Part shown: piece by piece, positions 1-7,436 of the stretch
Layout: the number at the start of each line of letters is the position of its first letter
Position numbering within the stretch: the stretch's first letter is position 1
Position numbers and translations under genes: made by a program
NCBI RefSeq assembly: GCF_006483445.1
Contig: NZ_PPPT01000064.1
Span: 1-36,974, forward strand
Reading direction: 5' to 3'
Source: Bradyrhizobium guangdongense
Lineage (GTDB): Bacteria > Pseudomonadota > Alphaproteobacteria > Rhizobiales > Xanthobacteraceae
Length of the DNA stretch: 36,974 nucleotides
The notes under the pieces: model-generated
Database searches by the model: none
Told to the model about the DNA's origin: nothing
What the model saw: only the letters and a program-made list of their open reading frames with translations

Positions 1-284
1 CCATGTGTACCGCCGTTACCTTGTTTGCGGCCATACGCAGAGATCTATAGGCTCCGGCGCCTGACCTGGCTGTGACCTGGGCCACACACATCGCAACTTT
101 GTCGTTCCGTCGGAATTGAGTCCACGGTTTGCTTGCGGGCTTGACGCAACGCAAAGTGATTTGCCGACACCATCATTAACCTTGCCTATGAGGGCAGGTG
201 CGGCTCGCAAATGTTTCGCACAACCGCAATGCCCCTGACGTAATCCGGAGGAATAAGCCGGACATGAGTGGGAGGGAGAGTCTC
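1..284. other. Leading stretch without a supported gene
   Basis: I see no convincing coding frame, promoter consensus or repeat here. Short open frames exist on both strands but lack ribosome binding sites and recognisable protein sequence. The end of this stretch holds the ribosome binding site of the next gene. Confidence 0.5.
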
Positions 285-497
285 ATGGAGAACGTCCGTC
301 GCTACCGGGCACTGGCGTCCCTCTGCCGTCAGCAGGCGGCTTACCGCCCGCTGCAGAGCTGGGACCTGCTTGGCCAAGCCGAGCATTTCGAGCATCTCGC
401 CGAAACGGAACTCAAGGCGCATTTCGACGTGTGCAATGCGCAACGTGCCGACGACGAGACTGCTGCGGCGCAATGGGAAGCCGACGCGGCGGCGTGA
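285..497 (+). CDS. Small conserved hypothetical protein (70 aa)
   Basis: A short, mostly helical, soluble protein with no signal peptide or membrane segment. I chose the ATG at 285 because a purine-rich GGAGGGAGAG lies just upstream. An in-frame ATG at 264 is the alternative and its GGAGG is more distant. The sequence begins MENVRRYRALASLCRQQAA and carries a Leu-Leu-Gly-Gln-Ala-Glu-His-Phe-Glu-His-Leu-Ala core. It resembles the many small Bradyrhizobium proteins with a Cys-x-x-x-Ala pattern and amphipathic helices; the protein at 15553 has a similar flavour. No function can be assigned. It converges on the universal stress protein gene with 20 bp between stops. Confidence 0.6.
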   Translation: MENVRRYRALASLCRQQAAYRPLQSWDLLGQAEHFEHLAETELKAHFDVCNAQRADDETAAAQWEADAAA

Positions 498-517
498 GTG
501 CTGTCCGCCTTCTACCC

Positions 518-1354
518 CTAATGCGACATCAGCGTCGGCACCGTCATGGATTGCAGCATCGCGCGGGTGACGCCACCGAGGAAACGTTCCTGCAGCCGCG
601 AATGGCCGTAGCCACCCATCACCAGCAGATCGAGGGTTTCGTCGGCCGCCAGTGAGAGGATGGCCGGCTGGATGTCGGCGCGCATCGCCGCGACGCCGAC
701 GATCCGGGTCGAGAGGCCTTGCCGAGCGAGATGCTTTGCGAGCGCGTCGGCCGTGGCTTCGCCGGGTGCGGCGTCGGTTTCATTCACGGCGAGGATGACG
801 ATCTCATCGGCCCGCATCAACAACGGCATGGCGTCGCGCATGGCGCGCGCGGCGACGCGGCTGCCGTCCCAGCAGAGGCCAATCCGCTCCGTCTTCAACG
901 CGCCGCGATGGATGTGCGGCAGGAACAGCACGGGGCCACCCGACTGGAACAGGATCTCGCTGGGCAGATCGTTGTCGAAGGAGCCCTGGTCGGGATCTGG
1001 CTGCAGCACGACGCTGAGGTCGTAGAGCCGCGCCATGGCGCCGACCGCGCTGGCGCCGTCCGCCGGGATCGCGCCGATCGGATGGCAGGAATAGGCGATG
1101 CCGGCGTTCTTCGCCTCTAGCTCGAACACCGATAGCGCCGTTCCGGCCCGCTCCATGGCGCGCTCGCGCTCCATCTCGAAGATGGCGGCAACCGCGGCGC
1201 CGCCTTCCATCACATAAGCCGTCGAGCTCGCGACATAGCCGACCGCGACGGCGTCGAGATGTGCATTGAGATTCGCTGCGAGCGAAATCGAGCCGTCGAT
1301 GACAGGACGCATCGGCCGCTCGGTCGGGATATGGACGAGGATGTCTTTGATCAT
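518..1354 (-). CDS. Universal stress protein, two tandem UspA-type halves (278 aa)
   Basis: The start MIKDILVHIP at 1354 follows a GGAGAAG ribosome binding site and matches the usual N-terminal strand of UspA proteins; the frame stays open upstream to 1399 but that part is not Usp-like. At 278 aa it is twice a single Usp domain, so it is a tandem Usp protein. The C-terminal half keeps the nucleotide-binding signature: GGYG near residues 247-250, nine residues, then GGVT. The N-terminal half is more degenerate. Usp proteins help survival under hypoxia and stasis, often by binding ATP; the exact role here is unknown. A FixK/FNR-type palindrome centred about 69 bp upstream of the start suggests induction at low oxygen. 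The protein is cytoplasmic. Confidence 0.9.
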   Translation of the reverse strand: MIKDILVHIPTERPMRPVIDGSISLAANLNAHLDAVAVGYVASSTAYVMEGGAAVAAIFEMERERAMERAGTALSVFELEAKNAGIAYSCHPIGAIPADGASAVGAMARLYDLSVVLQPDPDQGSFDNDLPSEILFQSGGPVLFLPHIHRGALKTERIGLCWDGSRVAARAMRDAMPLLMRADEIVILAVNETDAAPGEATADALAKHLARQGLSTRIVGVAAMRADIQPAILSLAADETLDLLVMGGYGHSRLQERFLGGVTRAMLQSMTVPTLMSH

Positions 1355-1416
1355 GGCGCTTCTCCGGGCGGACAGCAGGACATAAGCACAATGTTCCATC
1401 GATCGCCCGGGCCGTG

Positions 1417-1430
1417 TTGACCTGCGTCAA
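1417..1430 (-). promoter_or_regulatory. FixK/FNR-type box (TTGA-N6-TCAA)
   Basis: A perfectly symmetric TTGAC-N4-GTCAA palindrome lies between the universal stress protein gene (left) and ftsH (right). Its centre at 1423.5 would put a class-II FNR-type start point (box at -41.5) near 1382, giving a leader of about 28 nt for the stress protein gene. From ftsH it is more than 100 bp away, so the leftward gene is the more likely target. Assignment to FixK2 rather than another CRP/FNR regulator is inference. No strong -10 hexamer is obvious. Confidence 0.7.
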
Positions 1431-1536
1431 GCGCCAAGGCCACGCCTGCGTGTTTGATGCGCCGCACGCGTCTTCGATGGCCTAACCCGCCTGTCTCGAG
1501 CGCGATTCACGGCCAAGAGGGGCAGCGGAGAAGACA

Positions 1537-3384
1537 ATGGAAAAGGATTCGTCGTCGCGGCAGCAGTCCATTGCGATCGGCTACATCTTTGCCGCCGGCA
1601 TCCTGATGGTACTGCTGCAATGGGCGTTCGCCGCCTACAACACCGTCGAGAGCATTCCTTACAGCCAGTTCGAGCAACTCGTCGCGCAAGGCAAGGTGGC
1701 GGAGGTCTCCGTCGGGCAGGACGTCATCCAGGGCAAGCTTAAGGAGAACGAGAAGCTCTCCGGCGGCAAGACCGCCTTCGTCACCGCGCGTGTCGACCTG
1801 GCGCTGGCCGAGAAGCTGCACGACAAGGCCATCGTCGTCACGGGCGTGCCGTCCGGCGGATTGTTCCAGACGATTCTGTCCTGGATCGTGCCGGCGCTGA
1901 TGTTCTATCTGGTCTGGGTCTTTCTCGGCCGCCGCTTCGCAGAGCGGCAGGGTTTCGGCGGCTTGATGTCGATCGGCAAGTCGCGCGCCAAGGTCTATGT
2001 CGAGACTGACACCAAGGTCACCTTTGCCGACGTCGCCGGCGTCGAGGAAGCGAAATTCGAGCTGCAGGAAGTCGTGTCGTTCCTGAAGGACCCCAAGAGC
2101 TACGGCCGCCTCGGCGCGCATGTGCCGAAGGGCATCTTGCTGGTCGGTCCGCCCGGCACCGGCAAGACACTACTCGCACGCGCCGTCGCCGGCGAGGCCG
2201 CCGTCCCCTTCTTCTCGATCTCCGGTTCCGAATTCGTCGAGATGTTCGTCGGCGTGGGCGCCGCGCGCGTGCGCGATCTGTTCGAGCAGGCACGGAAGGC
2301 CGCCCCCTGCATCATCTTCATCGACGAGCTGGATGCGCTCGGACGCAGCCGGATGCCGAACGCATTCGGCGGCTATGACGAGAAGGAGCAGACGCTGAAC
2401 CAGCTTCTCGCCGAGCTCGACGGCTTTGATCCCTCGACCGGCGTAATCCTGCTCGCCGCCACCAACCGTCCCGAGGTGCTCGATCCCGCGCTGTTGCGCG
2501 CGGGCCGTTTCGACCGTCAGGTGCTGGTCGACCGTCCCGACAAGGGCGGCCGGGTCGCGATCCTCAAGGTTCACGTCAGGAAGATCCGGATGGCGAAGGA
2601 TGTCGATCTCGACAAGGTCGCCGGTCTCACCGCGGGCTTCACCGGCGCCGATATCGCCAACCTCATCAACGAGGCGGCGATCGCCGCGACGAGGCGCAGG
2701 GCGGAGGAGGTCACGTTCGACGATTTCACCGCAGCGATCGAGCGGATCGTGGCAGGCATCGAGAAGAAGAGTCGCGTGCTGGGCCGCAACGAGCGCCGGC
2801 GCGTCGCCTATCACGAGATGGGCCACGCGCTGGTCGCGGCCAATTTGCCCGGCGTCGATCCCGTGCAGAAGGTGTCGATCATCCCGCGCGGCATTGGCGC
2901 GCTCGGTTACACGATGCAGCGCCCGACCGAGGACAGGTTTCTGCTGACGGTCGCGGAGTTGAAGAGCCGCATCGCGGTGCTGATGGGTGGCCGCGCGTCG
3001 GAACGACTGATCTTCGATGGCGACATTTCGACGGGGGCTGCCGACGATCTTCAGCGTGCAACCGAGATCGCCGTCGAGATGGTGACGAAATACGGCATGG
3101 ACGCGACGATCGGCCAGCGTACCTACGCGGCAAAGCCGTCGGCGTTCCTTCAGACGGCACAGGACGCGGTCGTTAGTGCGGCCGACGACACCGGGCGCGA
3201 GATCGACCTCGCCATACGCAACCTCGTCGAGGCAGGCGACGCTGCTGCGCGAAAAATCCTGCAGGAGCATCGCGCGGAGCTGGAGGCCGGTGTCGAGCTG
3301 CTGATCGCGAATGAAAGCCTCACCGCCGAGCAGTTCGCGCCGCTGCGGCCCAAGAGCGCGACGAACGGACAGGTCGCCGCATGA
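1537..3384 (+). CDS. ftsH: ATP-dependent zinc metalloprotease FtsH family (615 aa)
   Basis: A membrane-anchored AAA+ protease that extracts and degrades membrane and short-lived soluble proteins as a hexamer. Order of parts: membrane segment about 12-33, periplasmic region about 35-105, second membrane segment about 107-130, AAA module with Walker A GPPGTGKT (204-211), pore loop FVEMFVGVG (233-241), Walker B IIFIDE (259-264), an arginine-finger region near RAGRFDRQ, then the peptidase with HEMGH (426-430) and the third zinc ligand Asp504 in TGAADDL. Length fits the family. GGAGAAG precedes the ATG. Its N-terminal region differs in flavour from the housekeeping FtsH, and the setting next to a stress protein and DegP suggests a secondary FtsH paralogue; that is inference. 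Confidence 0.93.
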   Translation: MEKDSSSRQQSIAIGYIFAAGILMVLLQWAFAAYNTVESIPYSQFEQLVAQGKVAEVSVGQDVIQGKLKENEKLSGGKTAFVTARVDLALAEKLHDKAIVVTGVPSGGLFQTILSWIVPALMFYLVWVFLGRRFAERQGFGGLMSIGKSRAKVYVETDTKVTFADVAGVEEAKFELQEVVSFLKDPKSYGRLGAHVPKGILLVGPPGTGKTLLARAVAGEAAVPFFSISGSEFVEMFVGVGAARVRDLFEQARKAAPCIIFIDELDALGRSRMPNAFGGYDEKEQTLNQLLAELDGFDPSTGVILLAATNRPEVLDPALLRAGRFDRQVLVDRPDKGGRVAILKVHVRKIRMAKDVDLDKVAGLTAGFTGADIANLINEAAIAATRRRAEEVTFDDFTAAIERIVAGIEKKSRVLGRNERRRVAYHEMGHALVAANLPGVDPVQKVSIIPRGIGALGYTMQRPTEDRFLLTVAELKSRIAVLMGGRASERLIFDGDISTGAADDLQRATEIAVEMVTKYGMDATIGQRTYAAKPSAFLQTAQDAVVSAADDTGREIDLAIRNLVEAGDAAARKILQEHRAELEAGVELLIANESLTAEQFAPLRPKSATNGQVAA

Positions 3385-3474
3385 CCTCGGCGTAAGGTTG
3401 AGACCGCGGCCGCGGCTCGCGCGTTCTTTGCCAAGAATTAATCGCCAGGACGGGACGCCGTAATGTCGCGCGAT

Positions 3475-3511
3475 CCATGTTGGGGGCAAGGCGACTGCTT
3501 ACCCAACATGG
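3475..3511. repeat. Perfect 10-bp inverted repeat upstream of degP
   Basis: CCATGTTGGG at 3475-3484 is repeated exactly in inverse as CCCAACATGG at 3502-3511, with a 17-bp spacer. The right arm ends 10 bp before the degP ATG at 3522. It could be a dimeric repressor site or a hairpin in the leader that affects translation. There is no T-run, so it is not a typical terminator for ftsH. Confidence 0.65.
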
Positions 3512-3521
3512 ACATTTCGAC

Positions 3522-5081
3522 ATGAACGATCACGTCAATCCCGGTTCTTCCAACACGCGCAGCGTTCTCCGGCCGCGCCGCGTCGCGCTTCTTGGCACGG
3601 TCGGCGCGCTCGGCATTGCGATACTTGCCGCGGCACCCGTCGGCTCCGTCTTCAATGCGGCCTCGCTCACGTCGCCGGCCGTGGCTGCCGAAGCAAGCCA
3701 GGCTCCGGCCGGCTTTGCCGATCTCGTCGCCAAGGTAAAACCCGCCGTGATCTCGGTCCGCGTCAAGATCGATGAGGATAACGACAAGAGCGCGATGCTG
3801 CAGCAGAACCGCATGGATCAGGACGAGGACTCGCCGTTCGACCAGTTCTCGAAGCAGTTCGGTTTCCGCGGTCCCAACGGCATGCAGCAGTTCAAGAACG
3901 GCATGCCGCAGCGCCATCGTCAGGTGACGGGTGAGGGCTCCGGCTTCTTCATCTCCCCCGATGGCTATGCGGTGACCAACAATCACGTGGTCGACCACGC
4001 CGAGTCCGTGCAGGTGACGATGGATGACGGCACCGTCTACACCGCCAAGGTGGTCGGCACCGATCCGAAGACCGATCTCGCGCTGATCAAGGTCGAGGGC
4101 AAGAAGGACTTTCCGTTCGTGAAGTTCGCGGATGGGCGCCCGCGGATCGGCGACTGGGTGGTTGCGGTCGGCAATCCCTTCGGTCTCGGCGGCACGGTGA
4201 CCGCGGGCATCGTCTCGGCGAGCGGCCGCGATATCGGCGCCGGTCCCTATGACGACTACATCCAGATCGACGCGCCCATCAACAAGGGCAATTCCGGCGG
4301 TCCGGCGTTCGACATGAACGGCAACGTGATCGGCGTGAACACCGCGATCTTCTCGCCCTCCGGCGGCTCGGTCGGCATCGGCTTCGACATCCCGGCGCAA
4401 ACCGCAAAGCTCGTCGTGGCGCAGTTGAAGGACAAAGGCTCGGTCACCCGCGGCTGGCTCGGCGTGCAGGTGCAGCCGGTCAACGCCGACATCGCCGACA
4501 GCCTCGGGCTGAAGGAAGCCAAGGGCGCGATCGTGGACAATCCGCAGGACGGCAGCCCGGCGGCGAAGGCCGGGATCGAGGCCGGCGACGTCATCACCGC
4601 CGTCAACGGCACCGCGATCAAGGATTCGCGCGAGCTCGCCCGCACCATCAGCACGATGGCGCCGGGAAGCTCGGTGAAGCTCGACGTCTGGCACAAGGGC
4701 GCCTCCAAGACCGTGACGCTCGCGCTCGGCGAGCTGCCGAACGAGCGTCAGGCCGGCAACGACAAGACAGGCGGCAAGGCCGAAGAAGGCCAGGTCCAGC
4801 CGGGCACGCCGCGCCTCGGCCTCGGTCTGGCGCCGGCCGGCGAAGTGCAGGGTGCCGGCCAGAAGGGCGTCGTGGTGACGCAGGTCGATCCGGAAGGACC
4901 GGCGGGCCAGCGCGGCATCCAGACCGGCGACGTCATCCTCAATGTCGGCGGCAAGGCCGTCGCCAGCGTCGGTGAGGTGCGTTCGGAACTGATGCAGGCC
5001 AAGTCGGCCGGCAAGAAGAGCGTGTTGCTGCAGGTCAGAAGCGCCGATGCGACCAAGTTCGTCGCCGTGCCGCTCGGCTGA
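3522..5081 (+). CDS. degP: DegP/HtrA (Do family) periplasmic serine protease (519 aa)
   Basis: A periplasmic chaperone-protease that handles misfolded envelope proteins. Start MNDHVNPGSS at 3522 gives a normal N-terminus: basic residues, then a hydrophobic segment (about 20-38) serving as signal or anchor. The catalytic triad is His155 (NNHVVDH), Asp185 (PKTDLALIK) and Ser258 (GNSGGP). Two PDZ domains follow, about 305-395 and 430-515. An in-frame ATG at 3477 would add 15 residues but lies inside the inverted repeat described above, so 3522 is preferred although its ribosome binding site is weak. It follows ftsH after 137 bp and ends at a strong terminator, so it may have its own promoter. 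Confidence 0.93.
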   Translation: MNDHVNPGSSNTRSVLRPRRVALLGTVGALGIAILAAAPVGSVFNAASLTSPAVAAEASQAPAGFADLVAKVKPAVISVRVKIDEDNDKSAMLQQNRMDQDEDSPFDQFSKQFGFRGPNGMQQFKNGMPQRHRQVTGEGSGFFISPDGYAVTNNHVVDHAESVQVTMDDGTVYTAKVVGTDPKTDLALIKVEGKKDFPFVKFADGRPRIGDWVVAVGNPFGLGGTVTAGIVSASGRDIGAGPYDDYIQIDAPINKGNSGGPAFDMNGNVIGVNTAIFSPSGGSVGIGFDIPAQTAKLVVAQLKDKGSVTRGWLGVQVQPVNADIADSLGLKEAKGAIVDNPQDGSPAAKAGIEAGDVITAVNGTAIKDSRELARTISTMAPGSSVKLDVWHKGASKTVTLALGELPNERQAGNDKTGGKAEEGQVQPGTPRLGLGLAPAGEVQGAGQKGVVVTQVDPEGPAGQRGIQTGDVILNVGGKAVASVGEVRSELMQAKSAGKKSVLLQVRSADATKFVAVPLG

Positions 5082-5098
5082 TCGGGTCTTCCAACCAG

Positions 5099-5125
5099 AG
5101 AGGCGGCCCACGGGCCGCCTCTTTT
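5099..5125 (+). terminator. Rho-independent terminator after degP
   Basis: A GC-rich 10-bp perfect stem (AGAGGCGGCC at 5099-5108 with GGCCGCCTCT at 5113-5122), a CACG loop, and a T-run straight after. It lies 18 bp beyond the degP stop. Confidence 0.9.
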
Positions 5126-5280
5126 CAATTGTCCGGTGGATAGCTCGGCTAGACCCGATAACATTCGCGTTAACGTGAGGTGGCCGACTGGGTTCGGCCG
5201 AAAATCGTTGCCAGATTGGATTCGAGCGCGCGCATCCGGCTTGCGGAGTCGGATCCGCGCGCGTTTGATCGGTGCCGACG

Positions 5281-5643
5281 ATGGATCGATTGACACATCG
5301 GAGTGGTCGCGCGCTGTTCGTGCTGCTCCTCGTGCTGTGCACGCAAGGCGCGCTCGCGCGCGACGACGGGCGCTACGCTGACTCTCCGCTCAAACCCTGG
5401 TTCGACGGCTTGCGAAGCCACCTTGGCCCGTGCTGCTCGGATGCCGACGGTGTTGCGGTCGCCGATCCCGACTGGGAATCGCGCCACGGGCACTACCGCG
5501 TCCGGCTCGACGGCGAGTGGATCGATGTGCCTGACGATGCCGTCATCACCGAGCCCAACCGCGCCGGACGCACCATGGTCTGGCCGGTCCGGACGGCATT
5601 CGGAATTGCGATCCGCTGCTTCATGCCGGGCAGCATGATCTGA
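5281..5643 (+). CDS. Secreted small hypothetical protein with a CC motif (120 aa)
   Basis: An exported protein with a clear signal peptide: Arg-containing N-terminus, hydrophobic run ALFVLLLVLCTQG, and a cleavage context after GALA near residue 27. The mature part has a Cys pair in GPCCSDADG, then a short beta-rich stretch (HYRVRLDGEWIDVPDDAV) and a third Cys near the C-terminus in RCFMPGSM. I know this CCSDADG pattern from small periplasmic proteins of Bradyrhizobium but no function is established. The ATG at 5281 is chosen; a GTG at 5272 is also in frame, and neither has a strong ribosome binding site. The gene converges on the DUF6496-like gene. Confidence 0.7.
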   Translation: MDRLTHRSGRALFVLLLVLCTQGALARDDGRYADSPLKPWFDGLRSHLGPCCSDADGVAVADPDWESRHGHYRVRLDGEWIDVPDDAVITEPNRAGRTMVWPVRTAFGIAIRCFMPGSMI

Positions 5644-5652
5644 GGCGAGGCG

Positions 5653-5910
5653 TCAGCGCGATCGCGTCTTCGCGCTTTTTTTCGTCGACGTTTTCTTCTT
5701 CGACGTTTTCTTGGCCTTTTTCGGGACCTTCTTGCCCTTCTTGCGCGCCTTCGACAGGCCGATCGCGATCGCCTGCTTGCGGCTCTTCACCTTGCCACCG
5801 CGGCCGCCGCGCCCGCTCTTGGCGGTGCCCTTCTTGTAGCGGCGCATCTCGTTCTCGACGTCATTGCCCGCGCTCGGCGAGTAGCGGCGCTTCTTTGCTT
5901 TGCGTGCCAT
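5653..5910 (-). CDS. DUF6496-like Lys/Arg-rich small protein (85 aa)
   Basis: A very basic protein. A short central block, GGKVKSRKQAIAIGLSKAR, is the hallmark of the DUF6496 family, followed by a Lys-rich tail (KKGKKVPKKAKK and further Lys/Ser/Thr) that looks disordered and could bind nucleic acid. The molecular function is unknown. The ATG at 5910 has AGGAG at a good distance, and a full EcfG-type promoter lies 22 bp further up, so the gene is very likely part of the general stress response. The charged tail resembles histone-like tails, but DNA binding is only a guess. Confidence 0.8.
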   Translation of the reverse strand: MARKAKKRRYSPSAGNDVENEMRRYKKGTAKSGRGGRGGKVKSRKQAIAIGLSKARKKGKKVPKKAKKTSKKKTSTKKSAKTRSR

Positions 5911-5931
5911 CAGCAGTCTCCTGTCGCTGGA

Positions 5932-5956
5932 AACTGCCGCTGCCAGGCAAGGTTCC
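5932..5956 (-). promoter_or_regulatory. EcfG (general stress sigma) promoter, GGAAC-N17-GTT
   Basis: Reading leftward, GGAAC occupies 5956-5952 and GTT 5934-5932, separated by 17 bp, as expected for sigma-EcfG promoters of alphaproteobacteria. The predicted start point near 5925 leaves a short leader that still contains the AGGAG of the DUF6496-like gene. Confidence 0.75.
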
Positions 5957-5972
5957 GACGTCGCGCGCGGCC

Positions 5973-6185
5973 TCAGAACGAATTGGCGAGCTCGATCTCC
6001 GCCTCAAGCGCCAGGATGCGCCGCGAGGCCTCCGTGAAACTCAGATCGCGCGCATATTGGCCGGGCTGATAGGCCTCTTCCGCAAGGCGCCGCAGCCGCA
6101 GAACCTGGGCGCGGGTCATCTGCCCGGCGAGCTGAGTCTTTTCGGTGAAGTAAGTCTTGGCGTCGTATTTACCTTCCATGCGCAT
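5973..6185 (-). CDS. DUF3072 family protein (70 aa)
   Basis: A small acidic, helical, cytoplasmic protein. The pattern MTRAQVLRLRRLAEEA followed by SFTEASRRILALEAEI (two short helical motifs, each starting with an N-cap Thr or Ser and Glu-Ala) matches DUF3072, a family of unknown function common in Rhizobiales and actinobacteria. The ATG at 6185 is chosen because AGGAGA lies six bases upstream; an internal ATG at 6179 is less well placed. It sits divergently to the gene at 6247 across an AT-rich patch. It is separated from the DUF6496-like gene by the EcfG promoter, so the two are probably expressed independently. Confidence 0.8.
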   Translation of the reverse strand: MRMEGKYDAKTYFTEKTQLAGQMTRAQVLRLRRLAEEAYQPGQYARDLSFTEASRRILALEAEIELANSF

Positions 6186-6212
6186 TTGCGTTCTCCTTCG
6201 CTCAATCGTGAC

Positions 6213-6243
6213 TTGACTATATGTTCTTATTTTGTTCTAACAA
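6213..6243. promoter_or_regulatory. AT-rich overlapping divergent sigma70-like promoters
   Basis: Rightward: TTGACT at 6213-6218, 17 bp, then TCTAAC at 6236-6241, which would start transcription at about the ATG at 6247. Leftward: TTGTTA (6243-6238), 16 bp, TATAGT (6221-6216), for the DUF3072 gene. The patch is markedly AT-rich against its surroundings. Both assignments are by consensus matching only. Confidence 0.45.
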
Positions 6244-6246
6244 GCC

Positions 6247-6522
6247 ATGGACAACAGAATTAATGAAATTCGTCGCAAGATCAGCGCGTTAAGGTCTGAG
6301 ATAGTCGACCTTGAGGCGTCGGTCCGCGACCTCGTCGCGCGCGACCTCGATTGCAGCGAAAGCGCGCTCTCGCAGCTCGCCATGCGCGTCGAACTGAAGC
6401 AGCTGATCGGCGACTGGAAGGCCGCCGGCGGTGGCGACCTGCTGCCGGATGTCAGGGACCGGGTTGGCCTGCGTTCGGTCAAGAAGGACGGCGGGCTGAA
6501 GCGCGCGGTCGCGCGCCGCTGA
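6247..6522 (+). CDS. Small coiled-coil hypothetical protein (91 aa)
   Basis: Residues 1-35 form a heptad-rich helix (RINEIRRKISALRSEIVDLE), followed by a second helical part and a basic C-terminus. There is no signal peptide and no recognised domain. No ribosome binding site precedes the ATG, and the -10-like hexamer ends only five bases before it, so a leaderless transcript is possible. The next gene at 6553 encodes a protein of similar design (ILKLRAEILELGSAIRQLQ), so the two may be distant paralogues in one transcription unit. Confidence 0.65.
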   Translation: MDNRINEIRRKISALRSEIVDLEASVRDLVARDLDCSESALSQLAMRVELKQLIGDWKAAGGGDLLPDVRDRVGLRSVKKDGGLKRAVARR

Positions 6523-6552
6523 CGTTGTCGCTGATATTTTTGGGGGCTCGCC

Positions 6553-6747
6553 GTGGACGAAGACCCGGACGGGTACCGGATTCTCAAACTGCGGGCCGAA
6601 ATCCTCGAACTTGGCTCGGCGATCCGCCAGTTGCAGCGCGCCGGTCTTGATGACGCCGCAGCCCAGCTCCTGATCGCGCGTAAGCGGGCGCTGCTCGATC
6701 ATCTCGTGAAGGCGGACCGGGCGCACGACAGTCCGGTCCGGCCTTGA
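6553..6747 (+). CDS. Small helical hypothetical protein, GTG start (64 aa)
   Basis: The GTG at 6553 follows a GGGGGCT stretch. The protein is acidic then amphipathic-helical, with YRILKLRAEILELGSAIR near the N-terminus and a second helix LLIARKRALLDHLVK. It resembles the protein encoded just upstream, 30 bp away, which suggests a small duplicated family. A weak hairpin, CGGCC (6739-6743) with GGCCG (6749-6753), overlaps its stop and precedes a T-rich stretch, so transcription may end there. Function unknown. Confidence 0.6.
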   Translation: MDEDPDGYRILKLRAEILELGSAIRQLQRAGLDDAAAQLLIARKRALLDHLVKADRAHDSPVRP

Positions 6748-6802
6748 TGGCCGTCTTTGTCTGACTGACATCCGGCGAGGCTGGATCGCGACGACGATTG
6801 CT

Positions 6803-7060
6803 TCAGGATTCGTGATCCTCGGCGAGGATGAACACCGCGCCGGTGAGCGTGGCGCCGATCGCAAATGTGGTCACCAGCGAGACCACGAAGACGAAGATCG
6901 CTGGACTTCCGCCATGTTGAAGGAGGGCTGCGACGAGCGGATTGGTCAGGACGAGAATGAGCCCAAAGGCCAGACCTAGTGCCGCTCCCATCATTCCGTG
7001 TGTCATCAGCTTGATGGCGCCCGCAGCCGAGATCAAGCCTGATGACTTTTTTGTGCGCAT
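6803..7060 (-). CDS. Small inner-membrane protein with two membrane helices (85 aa)
   Basis: Starting at the ATG at 7060 the protein begins MRTKKSSGLI, then has two hydrophobic segments: about 18-40 (GMMGAALGLAFGLILVL) and about 50-75 (AIFVFVVSLVTTFAIGA), ending in an acidic tail EDHES. It is probably an inner-membrane protein of unknown role. The frame extends upstream to a TTG at 7114, but a perfect EcfG promoter lies across 7088-7112, which makes the ATG at 7060 the better start. The ribosome binding site is weak. The gene is likely induced in the general stress response. Confidence 0.7.
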   Translation of the reverse strand: MRTKKSSGLISAAGAIKLMTHGMMGAALGLAFGLILVLTNPLVAALLQHGGSPAIFVFVVSLVTTFAIGATLTGAVFILAEDHES

Positions 7061-7087
7061 CGCGGCACCGCTGGAATGATGTCTGCA

Positions 7088-7112
7088 AACGCCTGATGTT
7101 GCGGTTTGTTCC
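7088..7112 (-). promoter_or_regulatory. EcfG promoter, GGAAC-N16-CGTT (perfect)
   Basis: Leftward GGAAC (7112-7108) and CGTT (7091-7088) are 16 bp apart, an exact consensus match. It would start transcription near 7080, some 20 bp before the membrane protein ATG. A second GGAAC reading right at 7122-7126 has only GTC at the -10 position, so a rightward partner for the gene at 7215 is doubtful. Confidence 0.8.
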
Positions 7113-7214
7113 AAAGCGGCGGGAACTTTCCGGCCAGTGAGCGGTCGGCGCCTTCATCCGGCGTTCATGCGCGCCCTGAAAGACTCGAGGTCGGAACAAC
7201 GGGAAAGCTTGATC

Positions 7215-7436
7215 ATGGGACAGATCGTCTATCTCTATCGCTCGCTCGCCTATCGGAACGCCGCGGCTGAGATGCTGCGCAAGGCACGCACCTTGCCGCG
7301 CGGGCCGGAGCGACGCGCGGCTCGCCGCTACGCGAGAGCGTTGCGTGAGATGGCGCAAACCGAGGCGTGGCTGGAAGGCCGCCTCACGGAAGCGCCGCCG
7401 GCGCTGCAGGAGGTGAGGGTACGCGCGCGGCGCTAA
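7215..7436 (+). CDS. Small basic helical hypothetical protein (73 aa)
   Basis: The ATG at 7215 follows GGGAAAG at a normal distance; a GTG at 7137 would add 26 residues without support. The protein starts MGQIVYLYRSLAYRNAAAE and continues with Arg-rich helices (RRAARRYARALREMAQTE). It is soluble, with no known domain. Its stop overlaps that of the histidine kinase gene on the other strand: the four bases CTAA at 7433-7436 supply TAA rightward and TAG leftward. Function unknown. Confidence 0.6.
   Translation: MGQIVYLYRSLAYRNAAAEMLRKARTLPRGPERRAARRYARALREMAQTEAWLEGRLTEAPPALQEVRVRARR

Noticed and set aside
7122..7146. Rightward GGAAC as an EcfG promoter for the gene at 7215
   Set aside because: The -10 position reads GGTC; only the leftward partner is a full match.
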